NCBI GenBank assembly: GCA_008828725.1
Contig: MEHQ01000128.1
Coordinates: 499,902-563,901, forward strand
Reading direction: 5' to 3'
From: Saccharina japonica
Taxonomy: Eukaryota > Sar > Phaeophyceae > Laminariales > Laminariaceae
Length of the DNA stretch: 64,000 nt
Shown: in pieces, positions 1 to 9,262 of the stretch
Numbering within the stretch: the stretch's first letter is position 1
How the letters are laid out: each line of letters begins with the position of its first letter
Made by a program: the position numbers and the translations under genes
The notes under the pieces: model-generated
Database searches by the model: none
What the model saw: the letters and a program-made list of their open reading frames with translations, nothing else
What the model was told of the DNA's origin: nothing

Positions 1-436
1 TCCTCCAAACCAACTGCAGGCAGGCCACAATCAATCCAAGGTGCAAGAAGATAAAACTGACAGCACAGCAGCAGTAACAACAAGGCAGACATGCATCATT
101 TGTACAATTAATTGATGCATCTCACAAACATATGGATCAATTAGTGCGCTTGACCCTCGCCGGAGGCGGCATAGTCTGCCTGCTTTCCGGGGCGGAAGCA
201 GAAGCCATCTTGGGTCAGAGCTATCGGGTCGACCCGAGAAGAAGGCGTGGTAGGCACGGCAGTGTGCGAGATGTGGATCTACCTCTCTCTCTTCACGGAG
301 ATCTTCGCGAGCACACGCCACAAACTCAAAAACAAGAGCATAAAATATATTTTAAAAAAAACACAAATAACCACGACGTTCTAGCAATATCACAAGGGAC
401 CAAGGCCCAAACAACGCACGAACGAGCAACGACTAC

Positions 437-848
437 AGGTTTGGACCCGCGAGTTTTATTTTTGACCCGCGAGAAATATCACGGGTCCAGTCAACCCGAC
501 CCGTATGATACCCGTATCTCACGGGTCAATCGGTATCTGGCGGGTCGGGTCGGGTCGGGTCAGGAGGAATTCAAAATCTCACGGGTCAGGTCGGGTCGGG
601 TCAAGAGGTTTGTAAATCTCACGGGTCGGGTCGGGTCGGGTCAAGAGGTTTCCAAAATCTCGCGGGTCGGGTCGGGTCATGACCCGACATCTCAAACTTT
701 TCGCGGGTCGGGTCGGGTCATGACCCGCCATCTCAAATTTTCGCGGGTCGGGTCGGGTCATGACCCGATATCTCAAAATTTTCGCGGGTCGGGTCGGGTC
801 AGACCCGACCTGACCCGTGAGGTTTGACCTGACCCGCGAACAGCCCTG
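437..848. mobile_element. hAT-like MITE rich in CGGGT pentamers
   Basis: The stretch is built of direct and inverted CGGGT/ACCCG pentamers, with spacers such as AGGTTTCCAAAATCTC, and it ends in GAACAGCCCTG. That end is the complement of CAGGGCTGTTC, which opens a sister copy at 41367. CAGGG-type termini with subterminal CGGGT repeats are known from non-autonomous hAT elements. It has no coding capacity. The left end is poorly defined. Confidence 0.55.
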
Positions 849-1072
849 GATATTTCGACATATCGAGAGTTTCGGTACGATCCATCGAAATTTTCCGATA
901 TATCGAAATATCGTTTCGATACAATACGTCGAAAGTCGATATATCCGATACACTGTATCGAAAGTCGTTATCCGATGTATCGAAAGTCAATATTTCGATA
1001 TATCGAAAGTCGATATCCGATATATCGAAAGTCGATATCTCGATGTATCGGAAGTTTCCTTACGATATCCAA
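849..1072. repeat. CGATA-rich palindromic repeat tract
   Basis: Degenerate repeats of TATCGAAAGTCGATATCCGA alternate with self-complementary ATATCGATAT-like words. It abuts the CGGGT element. A related tract lies at 16745-16935. No coding potential is apparent. Confidence 0.6.
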
Positions 1073-1115
1073 CACCGCTACTTGTGCGTATCATATCATA
1101 TCATGCATATTATAC

Positions 1116-1313
1116 CTTGCCACTGCATGACGTGCACGACATGCCCGTGACCTCGATCTCAAGGGCGGTGGCCTCTCTTGATTCAGCCCCTCCTCCTCCG
1201 CTTCCCGAGGTGGGACCCACGGTTCGCATGTGGTCGCACTTGTACCCCAGCCCAGAAACACCTCTCGCGATTTCCTCGAAAGTGAGGACCTGCTCGTCGT
1301 ATTTCACCTCCGC
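1116..1313 (-). CDS. HMA-domain protein (P1B-ATPase N-terminus), downstream exon, copy 1
   Basis: A 66-codon exon on the minus strand. The acceptor is ...GCGCGCAG before GCGGAG, and the donor is GGCAAG followed by gtataa. It completes the second half of the HMA domain begun in exon 2191-4165: after splicing, LLAGQ joins AEVKYDEQVLTFEEIA and GLGYKC. It then opens another HMA domain with a canonical GMSCTSC (CXXC) metal-binding motif. Both joins are phase 0. Later exons, which should carry the ATPase membrane and catalytic domains, would lie left of base 1 and are not visible. Confidence 0.82.
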
Positions 1314-1364
1314 CTGCGCGCACACACAAATCGCAGGAAAACCAAAAATAAATACACAATGATT

Positions 1365-1500
1365 AGAAATAGGAACGGAAGCAGAACCGGAAGCAGTTAC
1401 CAGCAAAACAAAGATAAAGGTCAAGAGCCTTTACACAATGCACAAATTAGAAATGCGAACGGAAGCAGAACCGGAAGCAGATACCAGCAAAAATAAAGAT
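1365..1500 (+). repeat. Two-copy tandem repeat of about 73 bp in intron
   Basis: Two adjacent copies share the core GGAAGCAGAACCGGAAGCAG, followed by TACCAGCAAAA and GTCAAGAGCCT. The tract lies in the intron between the two HMA exons. Confidence 0.7.
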
Positions 1501-1550
1501 GAAGTCAAGAGCCTGGGTGTGTTTCCGTGATGTGTGTGTGTGATGTGTGT

Positions 1551-1858
1551 GCGTTATGTGGATGTTCTGCGCGCGTGTCTGTGTTTTGTGTTTGTGATAT
1601 GTATGCGCCCGTGATCTGTGGGTGTGTTTTTCTTTGTGTTGCGAGCATAGCCTGTACCAAGGTATGCTATTGCTTGCGGTGTGTTCCGTGCTTCATGTTT
1701 CTTAGTTCCAGCGGGTTCTTGGGTGTGTGCGCGCGAACGAAACACACCACAAGCAATAACACAAAGGGTATGCTCACAGCGCAGAGAGAAACGTCGACAG
1801 ATCACGGACGCATACATTTTACGAACACAAAGCATAGAAACACGTGCGTAACATCCAC
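1551..1858. repeat. Imperfect inverted repeat in HMA intron
   Basis: The left arm, from about GTTATGTGGATGTTCTGCGC through GTATGCTATTGCTTGCGGTG, is matched in reverse complement by the right arm, which ends ...CGTAACATCCACAT. Arms are about 130-180 bp and diverged. GT/AC-rich low-complexity sequence flanks it. It could be an old foldback element or a local inverted duplication. Confidence 0.6.
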
Positions 1859-2085
1859 ATATCCCACACACATCACAAAACACAACACAAACATATCACA
1901 GAAACGCACAAGACACAACATCATGAAAACACACTTAGAATCAACTCAAGGACATCCACAAGTAACACACTCTCAACACCCCAAAAAAATGGACACACAC
2001 ACAACACAACCAGACGCCAAACGGGGGCTCCCCCATCCCCCCCAACCCCTCAAACATTGGAGGTGTCTCTATTAGGAGTAGGAAC

Positions 2086-2160
2086 GGTGCGCCGTCTTGA
2101 AAGGCAAGCGTGGTCAATGATCACATGGCTAAGGCAAGAAACAAAACGAGTACGCCCCCC
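2086..2160 (-). repeat. 75-bp dispersed repeat beside HMA splice donor
   Basis: A diverged member of the family whose core is GAAAGGGATGCGTGGTCAAT, followed by GGTCAAATGACTAAGGC and GAGTACGCCCCCC. Other copies are at 18190, 37597, 41166 and 46010, with duplicates at 21547 and 57154. This copy begins about 30 nt downstream of the donor of exon 2191-4165. Confidence 0.7.
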
Positions 2161-2190
2161 CATCTCCCTCCCCTCCCCCCGACCCCTCAC

Positions 2191-4165
2191 CTGCCCGGCC
2201 AGCAGCGCCACTCGAACCTCTCCGACGCCCCTCAAAGCACCGACAAATCGCTCCACATTCCCAACACACGCGGCGCACGACATACCCTCCACGCTAAACA
2301 CCCCCACAGACAACCTCCTCCCTCCTCCAGCATCGCCCAACACACCTCCGTCGCCGCCACCCCCCCCGCCGGGGCCACCACGCCGCGTCCCCTCCCCCCC
2401 CTTCCCCCTCGCCTCCCCCCGACGCCCCCCGTCCTTACTCCCGGCGACCCCCACCCGCGCCGCCACGGCCGCCGACAAAACCCGGACATCACTACTCCCG
2501 ACGGCCTTGCTAGAAGACGCGCGCTCGGTTCGCCGCGCGGCATCGACCGCGCTCGTTCCGTTGAGGCGGGGGTGGAGGGTGGACGCGAGGGTGTCCGCCG
2601 AGGACGGGGCTAAGGTAGGGGTAGGTGCCGCGGGGTTAGCGTCAAAGCCCACGCTGATGACCGCCTCGAGGAGGGCGCTGACGGACACGCCTCCGGGGGA
2701 GCAGGCCCACACCTTGGCCCGCTTCTCGGGGAAGGAGACCCGGGCGCGGGAGACGCCCGGGACGCTCTCGAGTGCGCCGGCGACAGTAGTGCCGCAATTT
2801 TTCTGGCACATCATGCCCTCCACGTCGAGCACCGCGGCAGGCGCCACGGAGGCCTCGAAGCCAACGCTTTCCACCGCGACAACAAGGGGCGACTCCGACC
2901 CTGACCCCTCCCCCCCAAAAGAAGCCGAGACGAGCAGCAGCCCGGAAGCGTCCGCCCAAACCTTGGCACGCTTCTGCGGGAAGGAAACCTCCACGCGAGC
3001 TACCCCGGCCACGCTCTCCAAAGCTTTCCGCACCGTCGTTCCGCAGTTCTTCTGGCACATCATTCCTTCCACCTCCAGGACAACGCTGGGGGTTACTGCG
3101 GCCCCGAACCCCACCGCCTCCACCGCCTCCACGAGTTCCGCTTCCGCTGGAAACCCCCCCCCACCACCACGACCCCCCCAAACCCTGGCCCACTTATCTG
3201 CGAAGGACACCTCGGTCCTGGACACTCCGGGAACGCTGGCGAGAGCAGCCTTAACAGTGCTGCCACAGTTCCTCTGGCACATCATGCCCTCCACCTCCAG
3301 GACAACGTCCGGCATAACCGTCGCCGAAAACCCACCCGCTTCTACAGCAGCCACAAGAGACTCCACCGAAGCAACGCCCCCCCCACCACCACCGTCGCCA
3401 CCAACCCACACCAGCGCACGCTTCTCCGCGAAAGATGCCTCCGCACGGGAAACCCCGGGAACGCCGGACAGGGATTTTCCCACCCGGCTGCCACAACTTT
3501 TCTGGCACTTCATGCCCTTTACCGCGAGAATTACCGGCGGCCCCAACCCCCCGCCCCCCCCCCTTGCCCCCGCCTCCTCCGCCGCCGTCACCACCGCCTC
3601 CGGTTGGGCAGGCACCGCCACCGGCACCCCCGCCCCCGGCAAGCCTCCTTCTCCTCCGACGTCGCTAGAACCGTTTGGGCGGCGAGCAGGGGGGGACGGG
3701 AGAGACCCTGCCCCCGTTTCCACTCCCACCCTACCCCCCGCCCTCGCTCCCCTCTCGGCCCCAACCTCCTCCCCCGCTACCGCCTTCACTCCCGCCCGTC
3801 TCCTCCCGTTCGAGGCTGCGGCTCCGGTAACGCTACCGGTAACGCTACCGGTACCTCCGGCGCTTGCAGCGGTTTTCCCTGCCCCGTTCGGAGCGGTCTT
3901 GCTCTTCGGCGCAGCAACGGCGAGAGGGGTAACGCTAGTGGTGGGCTGCTGGCGCTTCGTGTCTGTGTCTGGAGGCGCGACGACGAAGGTGAGGCCCAGA
4001 CCGAGCTCGTCGAGGTGTTGGATCAGCTCGGCGGAGTCGGGGCCGTGGCGCGCCCCTCGCAGAGGGAGCACGCGGATGGTGTTGGCACTGGCGTCGACTT
4101 GGATGTCTCGGACCCCGCGGCAGACGGTTAGCACCAGCCGGATGACGTTGGGAGTGGAGGCGATC
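2191..4165 (-). CDS. HMA-domain protein (heavy-metal P1B-ATPase N-terminus), large exon, copy 1
   Basis: A 1975-nt exon between an acceptor (CCCACAG before GATCGCC) and a donor (GCCGGGCAG before GTGAGG). It has no internal stop. It encodes about 658 residues of tandem HMA metal-binding domains. In order these are: a cysteine-poor partial HMA; one with GMKCQKSC; one with GMMCQRNC; two with GMMCQKNC; and, at the end, the first half of one with canonical GMSCAAC. The domains are separated by Gly/Ser/Pro/Val-rich linkers. HMA chains of this sort are the cytosolic N-terminus of Cu-transporting P1B ATPases, where they load metal onto the pump. The odd point is that four domains have CX3C, not CXXC. 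A heavy-metal chaperone-like protein is possible, because no ATPase core is seen. The upstream exon with the start codon was not found. Confidence 0.82.
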
Positions 4166-4214
4166 CTGTGGGTGGGGGTTTGGGGGGTGGGGGGTAAGAA
4201 TAACGATAGTTGTT

Positions 4215-5625
4215 ACAGCCGTGGTCCCGCCATAGTGCGGGGTCCCATTACAGTTAGATTCTGGAATCAAGGCCTATTTGGACCCAAAAACGTGGCAGGC
4301 TATTCGAAATCACCACTTTAAAAATCCAAAATACAGGGCAAAATCAAAATAGCATAGGAAAGGAGAAGAAAGTCTAATTACTTGGGTTTACACTACGTAA
4401 ACGGTACAAGTTATATTCGAAAAGTCTCTGGGGTGGAGACCAGGTGAACGCTGAAACTTGACACACACCTTTGACTGACGTAGACGCTGAGGATGGACAT
4501 TCATTTTCCTATACGTTTCATATATGGCGATTTTTAAGGCGGAATAACATGTGTTTTGGCATCTTTCTTGTTATTTGAGCGAGGGAAAGACTTGTCTCAC
4601 GTTGATGTAGAATATATAACGTCGTTCCACTGCGTTGGGATATGGTGCGCACAACAGCGCAACTCGCGGCTGATTTCATTCAGCAGCCGTCGAGAAATTT
4701 CGATCCCAAAATAGCCTCTTGGCCACCTTTCGCTCAGCAAGCAATTGGCTTTTGTGATGGGAAACAAAAAAAAACACGAAGGAAGTACGACTAAAGGAAA
4801 AAAGAGAAAAGTCGGTCGGGAAAAGATGGAAAGCTATCTAGAACGCACAGGACAAGCGATGCGCGAAGCTTCGGTGGTCGCACGCCAGGCGACTGCCATC
4901 GAACGCGGTGGCCGCGCCGCGGCCGAGTCCATCCGCGATCGGGCGGTGAAGGAACGGAACAAAAGTCGCGCGGAGGCCTCTGAGACGAAGGCACAGCTCT
5001 CAAGCGCAGCTGCTCATATTCACGAGCACGAGTCCAACATAAAGCTGCAACTAGACCTCCGTCGTGAGTCATACGCGGTGCTGGCCACCACCCGGGCTGA
5101 GCTATGCGACCAGCAAGAAGTCGCGCGCAAGCAGGAGTCTTCCGAAGCCTCGGCTGGATGCATGCCCGTCCCCAGGGGATGCACTGGCCTGCTGTCCGTC
5201 ATCGAGCTCAATGTTCCTACAGCAGTCAAGTGCGGCCAGCTCACGCTCAAGCGTCCGTGTGTTGTAACGCAGCAGGCTAAAACATTTTTTGCTCGGACGA
5301 GTCAACGAGGAATGTCCGGCTGCTCGCTGCTCGCCGTCGGAAAAAAATGAAATGTGCATCCACGAACTATGAATAGACTTTTATTGTAAAATTTGAGTTT
5401 TTCCCTCATTGCTGATTGGCTGATCGTGAAAGTTTCTTTTGTCCAGTTTGAAGATCCCTGGACAGAAAAATGGCGAATTTTACGTCTAAAAAAAAGTGAT
5501 TCCAGGCCCTAACAGTGCGGTCAAAATCGCTTGTCACTTCGTCCTGCAATAGTGGGGTCACCGCACTATTGCGAATCGGTCCTCCAATAGTGCGGGAGCC
5601 GCACTATAGCGGGACCGTCACGCCT
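4215..5625. mobile_element. DNA-transposon-like element with inverted ends and an ORF
   Basis: GGTCCCGCCATAGTGCGG at 4223-4240 is matched in inverse orientation by CCGCACTATAGCGGGACC at 5599-5616. Further inside, TGGAATCAAGGCC on the left matches GATTCCAGGCCC on the right in inverted orientation. The interior carries one ORF (4757-5350) preceded by AT-rich DNA. No transposase motif is recognised, so it is probably non-autonomous. It sits upstream of the first visible HMA exon. A duplicate lies at 23676-25086. Confidence 0.6.
4757..5350 (+). CDS. Hypothetical basic coiled-coil protein inside transposable element, copy 1
   Basis: An ORF of 197 codons from the first ATG (MGNKKKHEGSTTKG...). The N-terminus is Lys-rich and resembles a nuclear-localisation signal (GKKRKVGREK). 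The middle, about residues 20-130, is rich in Ala, Glu, Arg and Gln with heptad-like spacing and is a likely helical or coiled-coil segment. The tail is Ser/Cys-containing. I recognise no catalytic motif or known family. It is the only long ORF between the inverted ends at 4215-5625, so it may be element-encoded or captured host sequence. The copy at 24218 differs by at least two amino-acid changes (Arg to Gln and Glu to Asp) and keeps the frame open. It could also be non-coding. Confidence 0.4.
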   Translation: MGNKKKHEGSTTKGKKRKVGREKMESYLERTGQAMREASVVARQATAIERGGRAAAESIRDRAVKERNKSRAEASETKAQLSSAAAHIHEHESNIKLQLDLRRESYAVLATTRAELCDQQEVARKQESSEASAGCMPVPRGCTGLLSVIELNVPTAVKCGQLTLKRPCVVTQQAKTFFARTSQRGMSGCSLLAVGKK

Positions 5626-6014
5626 CCATGTCACTACGTACAAAGAAGCTCAGTATACAGGACAGCAGTACTGCTCTACCTGCGCAATGACAGCAGCACA
5701 TCGGCCCTCGGCTGGCCGGAGCCGCACCGCGAGAAGTACCGTACAAATACCCACGATGCCATGCGTCCCAGGGGAACTGCTGTGCAAGATTCTAAACTTG
5801 ACGCTAAAGGCGCCTGGTTGCCAAAAATATCGCAGAGGGCGTGTCGGACGCCCTCATGGGATTTGTGATGAAAGCTGTATAGACAGGATGCCGTTTTATC
5901 ACGGCGCATGCTTCGAAACCCGTGCGGCAGGAAGACATCCGGGACTTCTGGACGTCTTAGTGTAGCCAGCAAGCTGTATAGCGCACAATTGATTGTGCTT
6001 AAGCCTACTGCATC
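5626..6014. other. Non-coding stretch, no gene seen
   Basis: Short overlapping frames exist, but none shows a recognisable domain or splice-supported exon. It lies between two transposable-element-like structures. Confidence 0.4.
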
Positions 6015-6400
6015 CGTCGGGATCAATCCCGCGGTCCGTGGAATCGTGGTGGATCAACCAGAACAAAGCTATCAATGAGGAATACGCAATGGCAAAAGCA
6101 CCATAAGAAAGATAAAACCACGGCGAATCGAATGACGGTGTGTTTTTCTTTTTTTTACCAAGTAGGAACCGCGGTATGGCCACTGGATGTGGTCACGGGA
6201 TTTTTACCACGGGATTTGTTTCGAAATCCCGTGGCCACACCGCGGTTCCTACTTAGCAAAAAAAACAAAAAACACCGACCTTCGATTCGCCGTTATTTGG
6301 TCTGTCTTAAGGTGCTTTGCCATTTTTTAGTCCTCATTGGCAACTCTATTATGATTGAGTCAGCGCGATTCCACGGACCACGGGATTAATCCCGAGGAAT
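6015..6400. mobile_element. Foldback/MITE with long inverted arms
   Basis: The two halves are near-perfect inverted copies. GGGATCAATCCCGCGGTCCG opens the left arm, and the right arm ends CGGACCACGGGATTAATCCC. The matching centre is AGTAGGAACCGCGG against CCGCGGTTCCTACT, flanking a short loop near 6190-6220. Arms are about 170 bp. No ORF is present. This is typical of non-autonomous foldback elements. It is duplicated at 25476-25861. Confidence 0.8.
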
Positions 6401-7232
6401 GCCCTGAATACAGTACGTACGGTGCTGTGTGATACAAGAAGTTGTACTTTAGATCATGGCTTGCTTTGCGTGATAACGGATGCGGTATGTTTCGCCCAGT
6501 GCTGCCCTTCGGCAGAACGGCTGTCTCGCTATGATGTACTGCTGTGTATACGATGGACACGTGGGTAAAACATTGAAAACAAAAAAAGCCGAATCTCTTA
6601 ACTATTTACTGCTGTGTGCAGGCAGCTATAGGCCCATACCCCATACAGGTGTGCAACAGTGTCGTCTGACACAGCTGGGGCCCTGGTGACCCTAGTCCCT
6701 TCAGCATTCTCCGTAGAGGTCTGATTCACTTTAACGCGGTCCCCGTACTGTTCACGGTAGCTGCAATGTACACAATTCTCCACATATCCCGTGATAGTGC
6801 GGGGCCCCGCATTAGTACGACCCACGGCGCTACAGCAGTACCGGCCCTCTCACAAGAAACCTTCAATCGGGCTCAGGCTGACTTTCTCATTCTGGGCTCA
6901 CGCGAAAGCACACTTTCTTATGTTGCGCTTTCTTATTTTGGTCCCGGAGAACACGTTTTCCCTAGAACTGCACAATGAATGGTAGTTTGGGTCCAGGCCA
7001 GCCACAGGAAGGGGTCACTTTCTTGAAGCGTGTGCACTCGCCGGGCTGGGAGCTTTCTTATTTTTTTTCAAATTTTCAGGCTGATTTTCTTGTGAGTTCC
7101 TTTCTTTATCACCGGGCCGGTACTGGACTGTGTGGCGAGACCACGACTGCTGTAGTTTGTTTTAATTTAGAAGGGGGTGATCCTATGGAGTATGACCCTA
7201 CACATATTTGTAGCTTCATACTCCGTACATAA

Positions 7233-7412
7233 GGGGCAAATATGTCGGGAGACATGTCAAGCAAGGCAAGACATGCGCTGTCAAGGGTGTAGGGCCGAAT
7301 TGTTCCACACTAAAACCTAGTAGTTTGGTGTCAGTCATGGCATGTCAAGGCAAAGAAAGCTGCTGTATGTCAAGGGTTGACAGTCCTGTCTCCCGACATC
7401 TTTGCATAGGGG
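7233..7412. mobile_element. Small MITE with ATGTCGGGAGACA ends
   Basis: The left end GGGGCAAATATGTCGGGAGA is matched inversely by TCTCCCGACATCTTTGCATA followed by GGGG. The interior has GTCAAGG-type repeats. It is about 180 bp and has no coding capacity. Related ends occur at 7857-8334, near 9240-9258 and near 61380. Confidence 0.65.
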
Positions 7413-7856
7413 TGACCTACGTACAAAATTTGTGTTTTCAACCAAGGCACTAAACACCTATAGGACCTCTCAACCTTAACCCTAACCTAGCCCTAACGCA
7501 ATGGTTGGTGGCACGGTACTTCCCACGGGATATGCCCACGGGCAGGCATTCATCAAGAAGTAAAATAAGGTCAATCGAAGGTTTCTATTATATCATACAT
7601 CATACAGTACTTGTGGGCGAATGTGTGTGTGTGTTCTTCACATTAAACCTTCCTTTCGACTCGTCGACATCCAGTGCGGTTGGTGGTTCTGTGGCTATTT
7701 TCGTGTTTTTGAATTTTTTTTTGTGCACGGCACGGTTGAGCCGAGCGACCACAAGAGCCGAGAGGACAAATCAATCTCAAATATTAACAAAAAACAAAAA
7801 AACAAAACTGCGGTGCTGCTATGCCATATGCCGTGACGTCACGGGTGCGGTCTTCA

Positions 7857-8334
7857 CCAAATATGTCAGGAGACGGGCAACCGTCAAGCAGTCAGTCAGT
7901 CAAGGGCGTCCGTCAAGGCATTTCCATCCGTCTAGACGGATTGACCCCTATCCCCGCTAGGAAAAAACGCCTTACTATGTGTGTGGAAACCCCTATTTTT
8001 TTTGTTTTTAATTGTGCTGACTGGCTGCTGGCTTCAACACATCATGAAGGGGCATTAAGAAACGAGGATATTGCTGTGTTACACGTTGCTCGTGATATAC
8101 CAAGTATACTGCTGTAGATCTGAACTCCGAACGAGAATACAAAAATGGTAGAAAAAATGGCGCAAAAAATCCCAACCACAAAATTCAGGTTTTCAAAAAT
8201 ATGGTTAGGCGTTTTAAAAAAACGGGGATTTTTACCAGGTGTCCCCGGATTTTTCCGTCAAGGCACGTCCGTCAAGGCATTTGCCTTGACTCCCTCCGTC
8301 AAGGGGTAAAAGTGCCGTCTTCTGACATCTTTGG
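7857..8334. mobile_element. MITE related to 7233-7412
   Basis: The left end CAAATATGTCAGGAGACGG is matched by CCGTCTTCTGACATCTTTG on the right. CGTCAAGGCATTT repeats occur near both ends. The right part (about 8110-8334) is homologous to 9045-9262, sharing GGCGCAAAA and GGCGTTTTAAAAAAACGG. Confidence 0.5.
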
Positions 8335-8756
8335 CGTTCATATTAATCCACACCTCAATCCTCCAACAGACCATCGATTCCTGCTTTTTTATCTAGATAT
8401 CTACATCTTGCAGGGCAGATACATTTCCTGATCCTTATACTCGTATGATACGTAATACCAGGTATGATCTATGACGGGGGACCATAGTAATCAGGACCCA
8501 TCGCGTACCGAAAAACTCTATATAGGTGTATTCGGCCAGCTCGGGATGCTGTGGTTGGAAGAGGGGTGGACAGACCTTGATAGTAGATATTTACGGGGGG
8601 TTTGTGCTTGGCGCCTGAAGCCGACCCTCCGACCAGAACCCTAACCCTATGCCAGTGGTCAGTGCTGGGATACTGTGCTTGGTCAGACTCTAGGTTGACT
8701 CGGCCGGCGTGGATGCTGAGCTCGGAGAGACTCTAGGTTGACTCGGGATGCTGTGG

Positions 8757-8985
8757 CTGGGAAAGAGTCCAAGTTGATTGAGTCGCGTAAAACATACCCT
8801 TAGCCGACCAGAGTGCCTAGATAGCTACCTTAGGAAGATCTACTATCATACTTTGTCCACTACTGGGTTGGGAAACAAGCTACAGTAGGTTGATTGAGCC
8901 GCATAAAATACACCCTTAGCCAATCAGAGGGCCTAAATAGCTGAAGATTCACTATCAAGGTTCATCCACTGCTGACTAGGTTACA
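8757..8985. repeat. Two-copy tandem repeat of about 125 bp
   Basis: Two adjacent units share GTTGATTGAGYCGC, TAAAATACACCCTTAGCC and a region ending ACTATCA...TCCACT. Partial related units (GACTCTAGGTTGACTCGG) lie just upstream, around 8690-8750. Not coding. Confidence 0.55.
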
Positions 8986-9044
8986 CCTGGAACTATTATA
9001 TTTTCAATACATGATCTTGATGCTTTTATTATGATTATTTGTTG

Positions 9045-9262
9045 CTGCAGATCTGAACGCAGTTTTGTTTAGAATGTAAAAAATGGCGCAAAATACACAA
9101 AAAAGGCGTTTTTCAATAACGTGGTCAGGCGTTTTAAAAAAACGGTGATGCCTCGATTGTGTCCCCGTTTTTTGGTGTCTAGGTTGTCTGTGGAGGCATT
9201 TGCTAGACGCTGTCTGTCTACTGTAAGAGTAAAAGTGCTGTCTCCTGACGTATTTTGCTGAA
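9045..9262. repeat. Dispersed repeat homologous to 8110-8334
   Basis: It shares the order GCAGATCTGAAC, AAAATGGCGCAAAA, GGCGTTTTAAAAAAACGG, TGTCCCCG and AAAGTGCTGTCTCCTGACGT with the right part of the element at 7857-8334. Probably a deleted family member. Confidence 0.55.

Noticed and set aside
1844-4321. An 825-codon plus-strand frame over the HMA exon
   Set aside because: It is the complement of the HMA exon. The minus strand has clear domain motifs and splice sites, while the plus frame is Pro/Ser/Thr low complexity.
7471-8650. Telomere repeats (CCCTAA words near 7474-7497 and 8638)
   Set aside because: Only two or three imperfect units occur at each place. Too short for a telomere or an interstitial telomeric array.
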